DNA of 43,050 nucleotides from Acidobacteriota bacterium (GTDB taxonomy: Bacteria; Acidobacteriota; Terriglobia; Terriglobales; Acidobacteriaceae), in the NCBI GenBank assembly GCA_003225595.1, contig QIAR01000218.1:1-43050 (forward strand), given 5' to 3'. The position numbers and the translations under genes were made by a program. Position 1 is the stretch's first letter; every line of letters begins with the position of its first letter. This document shows, piece by piece, positions 29,477 to 38,815 of this stretch. The notes below the pieces were generated by a model. The model did no database searches. It had not been told where the DNA came from and worked only from the letters and a program-made list of their open reading frames with translations.

Positions 29477-31252
29477 GTGCTGACCCACCGGCTCGAGTTC
29501 GTTCCCGAACGTGACGCTGAAATCTTCGCTGCCATTCCTTCCGCGACCGCGGTCTTTCTGCTGCGCGGCAATGATCCGCAAGCCGAGCCTTATGTTACGA
29601 AGAGTGCACACCTGCGCCGCCGCCTCATCCGCCTGTTGGGCTCTCCGGAGGAACGCACGAAGCGATTGAACCTGCGCGATCGGATTCGCTGGATCGAGTA
29701 CTCGCTCGCCGGGTCCCATTTTGAATCCGGCTTCCTGCTCTACAAAGTGCTACGCGCGACTTTCCCCAATACGTATTCAAAGCGTCTGCGACTGCGCTTG
29801 GCACCCATGATTAAGCTGCACATGGAAAACGAATTCCCGCGAGCTTCGGTCACAACGCGTCTGGGGCGGCTTAACGGCCCAGCGCTTTATTACGGACCAT
29901 TTCCTTCGCGCACAGTGGCGGAAAAATTCGCCAACGACTCACTCGACTTCTTCAAAATGCGCCGTTGCGTCGAGAATCTCCATCCCGATCCGAAGTTTCC
30001 CGGCTGCATCTATTCGGAAATGAAAATGTGTCTGGCGCCCTGCTTCAAGGGTTGTACCGACGAGGAATACCGAAACGAAGTCGCACGTGTGCAGGCCTAT
30101 TTGGATTCTAGTGGCGACTCGCTGGTGCGCGAAATCTCCATGCTGCGTGATGAGGCGTCGAACCATTTGGATTTCGAGAGTGCTGCGGCTACCCATGCGC
30201 GCCTGGAAAAACTCTCGCCGTTGCTAGGCCAACTGCCGGAAATCGTACGCCGCATTGATCGACTCGCAGCAGTCATGTTGCAGCCTTCATCTGTACCCGA
30301 ATGTGTCGCCCTGTTCCGCATCGATTGCGGGCACATTTCCGGACCGCTGAATTTTCCGATCCAATCTACTGAGTATGCGAAGTCGCAATCGATGGAGTCC
30401 CGGCTCCAGGAGGCGCTCACGACAATCACACCCGCTGTGTGCAAAACTGCGCTTGAACTGATGGAGCACCTGGCCATCCTGAAGCGCTGGTATTACCGCA
30501 GCCACCGGATCGGAGAAATCTTTCTCGCAGATGAGAAAGGCGGGCTGCCGATGCGTCGCATCGTGCGGGGCATATCACGCGTCTATAAAGGCGAAAAACC
30601 GGAGACCGATCTTGCAGCCACGATGATCACCCCACCGAATCTCTTGTACGGGCGGCATCCTGCCTGCTGTCTCGGAGGGCATCTTGTCTTCCTAGGAGCG
30701 GCCAACGGGTTAGCTCGACAGACCGAGGACGGCGGCTCTACCAATTCCCCTGCGATTGAGGGCATGATGAAACACCAAAACGACAAATCTCTTCGAGAAC
30801 ACCTGCTCTCCCTCCTCAAAGGCGGCGGAGCGCACGCCAAGTTTGACGATGTGGTTGCTGATTTCCGAGCGGATTTGCGTGGCAAGAAAATGGAGGGCCT
30901 GCCCTACACGCCATGGATGCTGCTCGAGCATATGCGTATCGCGCAGTGGGACATTTTGGAGTTCAGCCGCAATCCCAAGCACATTTCCCCAGAATGGCCC
31001 GACGGTTATTGGCCAAAGACGGAATCGCCACCAAGTGCGGCGGCTTGGAACAACAGTATCAAGTCATTCCGAAAAGACCTCAAGTCGATACAGGATCTGG
31101 TTAGCGAACCCAAGGCCGACCTCGATGCACCCATCCCCTGGGGTGACGGCCAGACAATCCTGCGAGAAGCACTGCTGGTTGCCGATCACAACGCGTATCA
31201 TTTGGGACAGATAGTCGTGTTGCGAAGGCTTCTTAGTGCGTGGAAGGAATGA
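29477..31252 (+). CDS. UvrC/Cho-like N-terminal region fused in frame to a DinB-family domain
   Basis: N-part: [77 protein letters not shown]...[16 protein letters not shown] (UvrC/Cho pattern). C-part: [26 protein letters not shown]...[23 protein letters not shown]...[21 protein letters not shown] (DinB-like with His residues). Confidence 0.8.
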   Translation: MLTHRLEFVPERDAEIFAAIPSATAVFLLRGNDPQAEPYVTKSAHLRRRLIRLLGSPEERTKRLNLRDRIRWIEYSLAGSHFESGFLLYKVLRATFPNTYSKRLRLRLAPMIKLHMENEFPRASVTTRLGRLNGPALYYGPFPSRTVAEKFANDSLDFFKMRRCVENLHPDPKFPGCIYSEMKMCLAPCFKGCTDEEYRNEVARVQAYLDSSGDSLVREISMLRDEASNHLDFESAAATHARLEKLSPLLGQLPEIVRRIDRLAAVMLQPSSVPECVALFRIDCGHISGPLNFPIQSTEYAKSQSMESRLQEALTTITPAVCKTALELMEHLAILKRWYYRSHRIGEIFLADEKGGLPMRRIVRGISRVYKGEKPETDLAATMITPPNLLYGRHPACCLGGHLVFLGAANGLARQTEDGGSTNSPAIEGMMKHQNDKSLREHLLSLLKGGGAHAKFDDVVADFRADLRGKKMEGLPYTPWMLLEHMRIAQWDILEFSRNPKHISPEWPDGYWPKTESPPSAAAWNNSIKSFRKDLKSIQDLVSEPKADLDAPIPWGDGQTILREALLVADHNAYHLGQIVVLRRLLSAWKE

Positions 31253-31262
31253 GAGAAAATTT

Positions 31263-31303
31263 GCGATTGATGATTTTCGATTGACGATTGGAAAATCTGA
31301 ATC
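31263..31303. repeat. Degenerate heptamer tract (GCGATTG ATGATTT TCGATTG ACGATTG GAAAATC TGAATCC)
   Basis: Read directly. Confidence 0.7.
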
Positions 31304-31352
31304 CTTGGACCACCGCAATGAAACTCGTAAAGCTGCAGAACGCCTATAGGTC

Positions 31353-31380
31353 GTCAATTGGCAATCGGCAATCGCATATC
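31353..31380. repeat. Short heptamer tract (GTCAATT GGCAATC GGCAATC GCATATC)
   Basis: Read directly. Confidence 0.55.
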
Positions 31381-31416
31381 TCCTTTGTCGGCGTGCCGCT
31401 GTGCCGAGTTCTGGAC

Positions 31417-33057
31417 CTACGCACGCTTGCGGAAAATTACCCGCACTCCCTCCCTCCACCTCTCGTCAATTCCCACCAGCGTCCAGTCGATCTCGGGGGA
31501 GATGTAGTGCAGCAGGGTGTCTGTGGCGGGATGGATGTGCAGCGCCGGCGCGACCAGAAATAACAGCGAGGGCTCAGTTGACAGCTCATGTCCCGTAAAA
31601 TACCCGAAGCGCTGGAACTCGCTGCGCGCGCGATGCCACTCGACACGTGACCAGTAGTCCACCCCTTGCAGCGGCAGGTGAATGTCTTCATCGGCCTTCA
31701 GTTCCACGACCGCCAATTGCCCCTCCCGCGTCACAGTCAGGACATCAATCATGGCGCGATCAGCAGCGGAAAAAGCCGGCACCTGCGAATACATTGATGA
31801 TGAATCCAACCGCTCATCTATGGCGCTCACATCGCGAACCACCAATGACTCGAGCCAGCGCTCCGGATGCATGCGCCACAAGGGATGATGGCGTGGTCCA
31901 TGCGAATCGCGTATGTCACGGGCGCGCCGCAGTAGATCGGCCAAATCCCCTACATTATTTTCCGCCAGCACTCGCTCATTTGCGCCAACACCAAACACGA
32001 TCTCCTGGGTATTCCGGAATGACTCCGTGTGCGCCAGGCGTGCACGGGCAAACTCGAGGCCTCGCAAACGAAAGGCGACCTCGGCCGCAGACAGCACCGC
32101 GATTTCACAGTCTGGCACCAGCTCACTTACGCGTCCGATGGACTCCGCAAAGCGTTCCCGAGCTACCGTGTCATCCGTGCGATGCAGGAGTCTGGTGGCG
32201 ATATTTCCGCGATCAGCACAGTCAATTTCACGCAGCGACTCATCTCGCTCTCCAAGCTCGTAGATCTGCCACTTCGCGGCCGTGCGGTTCAGATGTGCCA
32301 TACGCTCTCGCGCGAGCGCCGAAGTACCAGCGGGCAGGAAAAGTTTGAGGCCTTCGACGAGCACCCTTCCGTCCTGAGCCTGTCGGAATGCGTCCAGCCA
32401 GAGAATACCGAATGTAAGCGCAGCATCGATTGAAGCCTGCGTCTCTTGCTGGTTCACTCCGAGTACAGCGAAAGTCGAGCGCCCTTGCTTGAGCAGGCCG
32501 CGCGTATAAATCGGACCAAACGATCGCTCCAAATCCATCGCCGTGCTGAGCTGGGCCACTGTGAAGCCGGCGAATTGCCGCTCGAGCACCCTGCGCAATT
32601 TCTGCTGATAGGCGGATCGGGCGGCCTTGCGGGCGGACGGCGTGCGTCGATCCCGCTCACGGCAGATTTCCAGCTTTGACGGGCGTGTCTGTCCCAGACG
32701 CTGTACCGCTAATCGCAGAACATCGTTCTTGATTTCCGCCTCGAGCACCCGACGCACTATATTCCGTTCTGTGGACCACAAATGAAGCAGGCATTTGCCG
32801 CGTTCGCCCGAAATTGAATATTTCGCCCGTGCCAGATCGAACGCTACCGCGCCCTCTTCCAGAACCACGGCGTCGCGGGATCCAGCGAGGAAATCCTCAA
32901 GCGTGCGGACCAGCGATTCAGAAGCCATTGCAGGATTGTTTCCGACTAAACGCCGCGTGTCTGTGACCGCTAAACACGACTTAAGTACAAGTGCAGCCGA
33001 CTCGGCCTGAGACTGGGCTTTAAAGCCAGCCTCGCACAATTTTTTTGTGACGTTCAT
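31417..33057 (-). CDS. Uncharacterised 546-aa protein with C-terminal PD-(D/E)XK nuclease-like motif
   Basis: C-terminal FSAADRAMIDVLTVTREGQLAVVELKADEDIHLPLQGVDYWSRVEWH: D-x(n)-ExK signature with conserved strand pattern; long N-terminal region with no recognised domain. Confidence 0.65.
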   Translation of the reverse strand: MNVTKKLCEAGFKAQSQAESAALVLKSCLAVTDTRRLVGNNPAMASESLVRTLEDFLAGSRDAVVLEEGAVAFDLARAKYSISGERGKCLLHLWSTERNIVRRVLEAEIKNDVLRLAVQRLGQTRPSKLEICRERDRRTPSARKAARSAYQQKLRRVLERQFAGFTVAQLSTAMDLERSFGPIYTRGLLKQGRSTFAVLGVNQQETQASIDAALTFGILWLDAFRQAQDGRVLVEGLKLFLPAGTSALARERMAHLNRTAAKWQIYELGERDESLREIDCADRGNIATRLLHRTDDTVARERFAESIGRVSELVPDCEIAVLSAAEVAFRLRGLEFARARLAHTESFRNTQEIVFGVGANERVLAENNVGDLADLLRRARDIRDSHGPRHHPLWRMHPERWLESLVVRDVSAIDERLDSSSMYSQVPAFSAADRAMIDVLTVTREGQLAVVELKADEDIHLPLQGVDYWSRVEWHRARSEFQRFGYFTGHELSTEPSLLFLVAPALHIHPATDTLLHYISPEIDWTLVGIDERWREGVRVIFRKRA

Positions 33058-33244
33058 CCAGAGGATTCTTCTGGAAATTCAGCTTAAAGACGGGCTTTAC
33101 CACTTAGCTAAATTCTTCGTTGGGCCTGAAAGCCGGGGCTCAAATTGGCGGTACTGTCCGGAGGGCGAAGCCAAAGACTAACTGCGGGGAGGTCAAGTAA
33201 GATAACTATTCTGGACCTCCAGGTCTCCGCGGTAAATAAGTAAC

Positions 33245-34342
33245 ATGGGCTTCTCTGATTTTCACGGCAACTCGGAAACCGTCCACCGCATACGCGACAT
33301 GCTGGTGCATCAGCGCCTGCCACATGCCGTGATCCTTGCCGGTCCACGCGGCTCGGGCAAGTATACCTTGGCTCTCATGCTGGCTAAGGCGATGAACTGC
33401 CTTTCGCCCACCACCACAAACGGCCTACCTGACTTCTGCGGCCAGTGTTCCAACTGCACCCGCATCGCCCAATCGGAAGACCTCGAATCCCGCTGTGCCG
33501 AAGCGGTAGACACCCGCGAGCATTTGCGCGAAACGGATAAGAAAGAAACGCGCATCCTTGTCCAGACCCATCCCGACGTGCTCGTTATCCCGCCTGACCC
33601 GCCGCAGATGATGATCAAGGTTGACCAGGTGCGACGCGTCATCGAGAGCATTTACTTCCGGCCCGGCGAAGCCAAAGAGCGCATCTACATCTTCACCGAT
33701 TCGGCTTTCATGAAAGAGGCCGCCAACTCTCTCCTCAAGGTGCTGGAGGAACCTCCTGAGTTCGCGACTATTTTCCTGTTGGCTGAAAATCCCGGCGAAT
33801 TGCTGGCTACGATTCGCTCGCGTTCCATGACGTTTTGCCTCGGAGCACTTAGTGCCGAGGAGATCGAGCGCTACTTAACTAGGCACCGGCCTGACTGGGA
33901 TACCAAACAGCGCTCGCTAGTGGCACGACTCTGCGAAGGCGCCGTGGGACGCGCCCGAGGCTTCGATCTCACTGCTTACATCGCCGCCCGAGATCACGCC
34001 CTGACGATTCTTGCCTCGTCCCTGCGCGGCAGCGATCACAGCCAACTTTTCAAAGTGACAGAAACTTATCGTTCTGGAGCCGAAGGCCGCGAGAAGATCG
34101 AGGCGTTGCTGCGGACCCTCTATTCCCTCCTCCAAGACATCATGTTTCTGAACTCCGGCACTCCCGGGTTGGTCCGGAACACTGATGTTCAAGACGAACT
34201 GAAAAAGCTTTCCGAATCCGCCGACTTCGCCTGGGTTGCATTTGCGGCCGACCGTCTCTCCGAGGTCGAGCGTGGCATCCGCCGCAACCTGCTGCGTTCG
34301 CTGTCGCTGGACGCTTTCGCTACGGCGCTGGAGCGGCGTTGA
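33245..34342 (+). CDS. holB: DNA polymerase III delta-prime subunit (HolB-like)
   Basis: HAVILAGPRGSGKYTLALMLAKAMNCL...CGQCSNCTRI...IKVDQVRRVIESIYFRPGEAKERIYIFTDSAFMKEAANSLLKVLEEPPEFATIFLL. Confidence 0.92.
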   Translation: MGFSDFHGNSETVHRIRDMLVHQRLPHAVILAGPRGSGKYTLALMLAKAMNCLSPTTTNGLPDFCGQCSNCTRIAQSEDLESRCAEAVDTREHLRETDKKETRILVQTHPDVLVIPPDPPQMMIKVDQVRRVIESIYFRPGEAKERIYIFTDSAFMKEAANSLLKVLEEPPEFATIFLLAENPGELLATIRSRSMTFCLGALSAEEIERYLTRHRPDWDTKQRSLVARLCEGAVGRARGFDLTAYIAARDHALTILASSLRGSDHSQLFKVTETYRSGAEGREKIEALLRTLYSLLQDIMFLNSGTPGLVRNTDVQDELKKLSESADFAWVAFAADRLSEVERGIRRNLLRSLSLDAFATALERR

Positions 34343-34399
34343 AACCGCTAGTTGGATTTGGCGGTTAGCAAGATTTGCCCGCAGTGCCACAGAGCCCGA

Positions 34400-34434
34400 G
34401 AATGGCTGAATGCCCAATGCTGACTGCCAAATGC
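34400..34434. repeat. Degenerate heptamer tract (GAATGGC TGAATGC CCAATGC TGACTGC CAAATGC)
   Basis: Read directly; five in-phase 7-mers. Confidence 0.7.
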
Positions 34435-34592
34435 TGCCTTTGTCCCAAAAGTCATTGCCGCAGCATCACTTAGGCATTGTGCGTCTCCCGCCGGTGTGGT
34501 AGGGTATTTGAAATTCACACCTCAGTGCCCACAATCTCAGCGGCTCAGTATTGTGGAATTCCGCGCGAACAGTGCGAATAGGTGGTGCGACC

Positions 34593-34991
34593 ATGAAAGA
34601 TACAATCGATTCCATTCCAGCCGAGCGGCCTGTCGAGCAGGAAGCATTTGCCAACCGTAAACTGATTCGCCCCCTGCTCAATCGTAACGACCACAACCAT
34701 ACGCAGACTTCCATCGACCGGCGCGAACGCCCCGAGCGTTCACCCCTTGCGGGCAAGAAGATTCCACCGCCGGAAACCACCAACGCGGAAAATTTCTATT
34801 ACCAGAAGCAGATGCAGTCGAAAACTCCGATGGTCATCGTGCTCCGCGACGGGGAGCAGCTCCACGGCTACATCGAGTGGTACGACAGGAATTGCATCAA
34901 GGTGAACCGCAACGGCCAGCCCAACCTGATGATCTACAAACCCGCGATCAAATACATGTATAAGGAAGGCGAGGACGGTAGGAACGGGTAG
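34593..34991 (+). CDS. hfq: Hfq-like RNA chaperone with extended N-terminus
   Basis: C-terminal ENFYYQKQMQSKTPMVIVLRDGEQLHGYIEWYDRNCIKVNRNGQPNLMIYKPAIKYMYKEGE matches the Sm1/Sm2 layout (L-x-G-x-x-L-x-G-x-I ... YK-x-A-I), N-terminal ~70-aa extension. Confidence 0.8.
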   Translation: MKDTIDSIPAERPVEQEAFANRKLIRPLLNRNDHNHTQTSIDRRERPERSPLAGKKIPPPETTNAENFYYQKQMQSKTPMVIVLRDGEQLHGYIEWYDRNCIKVNRNGQPNLMIYKPAIKYMYKEGEDGRNG

Positions 34992-35011
34992 GGTTCGGGT
35001 CGCAGATGGCG

Positions 35012-35067
35012 GGTTCGCAGGTCGCAGGTCTGCACGCAGCACGCAGCACTCAGCACTCAGCTCCTTC
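35012..35067. repeat. Degenerate heptamer tract (...AGGTCGC AGGTCTG CACGCAG CACGCAG CACTCAG CACTCAG CTCCTTC)
   Basis: Read directly. Confidence 0.75.
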
Positions 35068-35192
35068 AGTTCCTTCGCTGCAACGGAAATCTTCATGATT
35101 GCCATTCCGACGTGAATCGCAGCCTTCAAGGAAGCAGGAGAATCTACTCTGAGAAGCTAACGACGTGCTACCTGCACCGCTGTGACCTGGAG

Positions 35193-35744
35193 CTACAGTT
35201 TCGGCAGCACAATCCCTTTCTGTGCCTGGTATTTCCCCTTGCGATCGCGGTAGCTGGTCTCGCAAACCTCGTCTGACTGGAAGAAGATAATCTGGCAGAG
35301 GCCTTCATTGGCGTAGATCTTGGCCGGAAGCGGCGTCGTGTTTGAGATCTCAAGGGTCACGAATCCTTCCCACTCCGGTTCGAATGGCGTGACGTTCACA
35401 ATAATCCCGCACCGCGCATAGGTACTTTTCCCCACGCAAATCGTCAGCACGTCGCGTGGAATCCTGAAGTACTCCACTGACCGCGCCAGGGCAAAAGAAT
35501 TGGGCGGGATGATGGCACAATCGGAGCGCACGGTCACAAACGAGCGCTCGTCGAAATTCTTCGGATCTACGACGGCGCAATTCACGTTGGTGAAAATTTT
35601 GAACTCGTCAGCCACGCGTAGGTCATAGCCGTAGGAAGAGAGCCCGTAGGACACCACACCTTCCCTTATCTGCTTTTCTGAAAACGGGTTGATCATGTCG
35701 TGTTCCAGGGCCATCCTACGGATCCAACGGTCGTTCTTCAGCAT
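35193..35744 (-). CDS. dcd: dCTP deaminase
   Basis: [32 protein letters not shown]...[78 protein letters not shown]. Confidence 0.97.
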   Translation of the reverse strand: MLKNDRWIRRMALEHDMINPFSEKQIREGVVSYGLSSYGYDLRVADEFKIFTNVNCAVVDPKNFDERSFVTVRSDCAIIPPNSFALARSVEYFRIPRDVLTICVGKSTYARCGIIVNVTPFEPEWEGFVTLEISNTTPLPAKIYANEGLCQIIFFQSDEVCETSYRDRKGKYQAQKGIVLPKL

Positions 35745-35819
35745 GCTTCTCCTTCGTCAATTTGTATTTAGGCTTTTGCAATTTGGTAGTTTGGCGTTCC
35801 TTTGCCACGACGCTGCTCT

Positions 35820-35852
35820 CCAATTACCAAATTACCCGATTACCAAATTATT
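35820..35852. repeat. Degenerate 8-mer tract (CCAATTACC AAATTACC CGATTACC AAATTATT)
   Basis: Read directly. Confidence 0.6.
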
Positions 35853-35979
35853 CAATGAGTTCCGCGCGGCTGGCAAAAAGAGTTCAAAATCGGTGCAATC
35901 GAGGGTGCAGCCATCTTACGGGAGAGAAGGTACCGTTGACAATCTACCTTATCTCTCTTAGCATCAAGCACTTGGTGCT

Positions 35980-36279
35980 TTGACTGCACTCTCGAACCGG
36001 GAGCCGCTCGTGATCAAGCTCGACATTATTAATGAAGTGGTTAACAAAACAGGAATCACCAAAACCAAAGCTGAGCTGGCGGTCGAAACCGTCTTCGAAA
36101 GCATGAAGAAGGCGCTCACCAAAGGCGATCGCATTGAATTGCGGGGATTTGGTGTATTCAATGTCCGGCCGCGCAAGACCGGTATCGGTCGCAATCCGCG
36201 CACTGGCGCCGAGGTGTCGATCCCACCCGGCAAGGCCGTACGCTTTAAGCCAGGCAAGGAGTTGCAGTCCATCGATTAA
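35980..36279 (+). CDS. HU/IHF family DNA-binding protein (second paralog)
   Basis: KLDIINEVVNKTGITKTKAELAVETVFESMKKALTKGDRIELRGFGVFNVRPRKTGIGRNPRTGAEVSIPPGKAVRFKPGKEL. Confidence 0.95.
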   Translation: MTALSNREPLVIKLDIINEVVNKTGITKTKAELAVETVFESMKKALTKGDRIELRGFGVFNVRPRKTGIGRNPRTGAEVSIPPGKAVRFKPGKELQSID

Positions 36280-36432
36280 GCTCGGCCGATGAATAAGTGG
36301 CGCGAGCAGTTTTCGGTCGCGCTCAGGACAGGCCCGCCGGCTGCGCACTCGACATGCTCGGGGCAGGCTTTATGGCGTCCCGCACGTAACCGGGGCCGCT
36401 GGAGTAAGGTTAGCGTAAAGGCCCAAACAAGC

Positions 36433-37461
36433 ATGTCGGATCCCACTTCTCCGCTGACTTCTACCACTGAGTACTATCGCCCCGTACAAGTTTGGGTAGT
36501 GCATCCGCCCAAACAGCGCTACTGGTTGCATGCCCTGCTGCTCGTGTTAACCGTGTTTACGACGCTCGTGGTCGGCGCTCGCATGCAATCTAACTTCCTG
36601 CACAACCAGCCGGTGTTTTCTCTCAATGATGACGCGCTCCCGTTTTTCCCTGTGCGCTGGGCATTATCGCAGCCATCACGCCTATTGCTCGGGATTCCCT
36701 TTGCGGGCACGCTGATGCTCATCCTGCTGGCCCACGAGATGGGGCACTATCTCTATTGCAAGCGCTACCGCGTTTACGCCACGCTTCCCTTCTTCATTCC
36801 CGCGCCGACCCTGATTGGAACTCTGGGCGCGTTCATCCGCATCCGCTCACCGATTCGCTCACGTACGGCGCTCTTCGACATCGGAATTGCCGGGCCGATT
36901 GCGGGGTTCGTCGTCGCCGTCATCGTGCTGATCGTTTCACTCGGGCTTTCGAAGCCATTGCCGCCCGGACTGGCGCCCTCGGACATCGAACTCGGATACC
37001 CGCTGATTTTCCACCTGATGCATCGCTTGCTGGCTGCGTCAGCCCCGGCGCATACTGCCGCCGCACTGCCGCTGGCACGTGTGTATCTGCATCCCACCGC
37101 AGTTGCAGCCTGGGTGGGAATGTTCGCGACTGCGCTTAATCTCTTGCCCGGCGGGCAACTCGACGGCGGACACATAGTTTTCTCGATTGCCCCCCGCGCG
37201 CACAGAGTCGTTTCTCGCCTGACCATCCTGATTCTGATTCCGATGGCAGTTTACTTCTGGGCAGGTTGGTTAATCTGGGCGATCCTGCTGGAGATTAGCA
37301 GCCTGCGCCACCCTCAGGTTGCGGACTGGCCCCGTGTGTCGGGGTTCCGCGCTTGGCTCGCCGTCTTTGGGCTCATCATGCTGATCCTGACGCTGACGCC
37401 GGCGCCGTTCGCACATAGTTCGCTGCGGGAAGTCGTGCGCGAGTTTAGGGCGGGAAGATAG
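36433..37461 (+). CDS. M50-family (site-2 protease-like) membrane metalloprotease
   Basis: LILLAHEMGHYLYCKRY (HExxH in TM), GIAGPIAGFVVAVIVL, NLLPGGQLDGGHIVF. Confidence 0.9.
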   Translation: MSDPTSPLTSTTEYYRPVQVWVVHPPKQRYWLHALLLVLTVFTTLVVGARMQSNFLHNQPVFSLNDDALPFFPVRWALSQPSRLLLGIPFAGTLMLILLAHEMGHYLYCKRYRVYATLPFFIPAPTLIGTLGAFIRIRSPIRSRTALFDIGIAGPIAGFVVAVIVLIVSLGLSKPLPPGLAPSDIELGYPLIFHLMHRLLAASAPAHTAAALPLARVYLHPTAVAAWVGMFATALNLLPGGQLDGGHIVFSIAPRAHRVVSRLTILILIPMAVYFWAGWLIWAILLEISSLRHPQVADWPRVSGFRAWLAVFGLIMLILTLTPAPFAHSSLREVVREFRAGR

Positions 37462-37546
37462 GAGCACCTGTTGTCGCCACCGCGGTCGGAGAACGCGGAG
37501 AAGATTTTTTGGGCCACTGTTTCACATGGTGTGAACGCCAAGACCT

Positions 37547-38815
37547 CTATTCGTACCGCAGGCAGACGATGGGATCGAGGTTGGCCGCCAGATTGGCGGG
37601 ATAATAACCGAAGAACAAGCCCACGCCGACGGAGATCGCGAACCCAATCGAGACCCATAGGTAAGAGAGCGTTGCCGGAATTGAAGGCACGAAAGTGCGC
37701 ACTAGAGTGGACACGCAGGCCCCGATCAGAATGCCGATGGTGCCGCCGACCAGCGTGAGGACCACCGCTTCAAGCAAGAACTGCAGACGGACATCCGCGC
37801 GCCGGGCGCCGATGGCCTTGCGCACGCCAATTTCCTGCGTGCGCTCGGTCACGGAAATGAGCATGATATTCATCACGCCGATGCCGCCCACCAGCAGTCC
37901 TACGGAACTGATCACAGTTGTGAGTATGACCAGTGCGCCCGTGAGTTGATTCCACAAATTGCTGATGAAATCCGGCGAGCTCACCTCGAAATCATTTTCC
38001 GCAGCAGCAGGGACACGGCGCAGGCGACGCATCGCCTGAATGACCTCGTCCTGCGCCTTTTCGATTTTGATGTTCTCCGGCACGGTGAAGGCCATGATCA
38101 GTTCTTTGGCTTCCGGGTATCGCTTCTTGAAGTTGCTGAGCGGGATGATGGCGAATACGTCCACCCCTGGACCGATGAACAGACCCTGGTCATGCTCAAA
38201 GACGCCGATGACCTCATAGAGCCCGCCATTGATGCGCACCGTTTTGCCGATGGCATCTGTGTAGGGGAAGAGCGATTCGCTAATGGCCGCGCCCAAAACC
38301 ACGACGGGACGCGCGTGCTCCTGATCGAACGCGCTGATGAAGCGGCCGCGCTCGACGGCGAATAACGGAATCGCTTCCGTGTACTGTGGTTCAGCGCCGC
38401 GCACGATGACCTTCTCGACGCTACGGTCGCCGCTGGTGATCAGGTTGGTGTCCCCGAAGAAAAAGCCGCGCGTGCCGACTGTGGTGACGATCTGCACGTC
38501 GGGAGCCGCCCGGCGGATGAAGTCCGCGTAATTATATTCAAAATACTTGCGGGTGCGAATGCGTTGCGGCCAGCGCGAAGGGTCGGTGCCCGGCGGAAAT
38601 CGCGAGATGAAGTAAGTGCGCGAGCCCAGGGATTCCACTTTGTCCTGCACGAACTTATTCAATCCCTGAATGATTGACGCCATGGAAATCACTGAGGACA
38701 CCCCGATGACAATGCCGATCACGGTCAATGCGGAGCGTACCTTGCTGGTGCGCAGCGTTTCCATCGCGGAGTAGAAGTTTTCCCGGGCTTGAGACGGTTT
38801 CATGATCGCCATCAC
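37547..38815 (-). CDS. ABC transporter permease (MacB/FtsX type)
   Basis: ENFYSAMETLRTSKVRSALTVIGIVIGVSSVISMASIIQG...GGIGVMNIMLISVTERTQEIGVRKAIGARRADVRLQFLLEAVVLTLVGGTIGI. Confidence 0.95.
   Translation of the reverse strand: MMAIMKPSQARENFYSAMETLRTSKVRSALTVIGIVIGVSSVISMASIIQGLNKFVQDKVESLGSRTYFISRFPPGTDPSRWPQRIRTRKYFEYNYADFIRRAAPDVQIVTTVGTRGFFFGDTNLITSGDRSVEKVIVRGAEPQYTEAIPLFAVERGRFISAFDQEHARPVVVLGAAISESLFPYTDAIGKTVRINGGLYEVIGVFEHDQGLFIGPGVDVFAIIPLSNFKKRYPEAKELIMAFTVPENIKIEKAQDEVIQAMRRLRRVPAAAENDFEVSSPDFISNLWNQLTGALVILTTVISSVGLLVGGIGVMNIMLISVTERTQEIGVRKAIGARRADVRLQFLLEAVVLTLVGGTIGILIGACVSTLVRTFVPSIPATLSYLWVSIGFAISVGVGLFFGYYPANLAANLDPIVCLRYE

Noticed and set aside
36289-36432. N-terminal extension of the M50 protease ORF
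   Set aside because: The sequence (TGPPAAHSTCSGQALW...) looks like translated intergenic DNA; the internal ATG at 36433 starts a normal M50-like protein.
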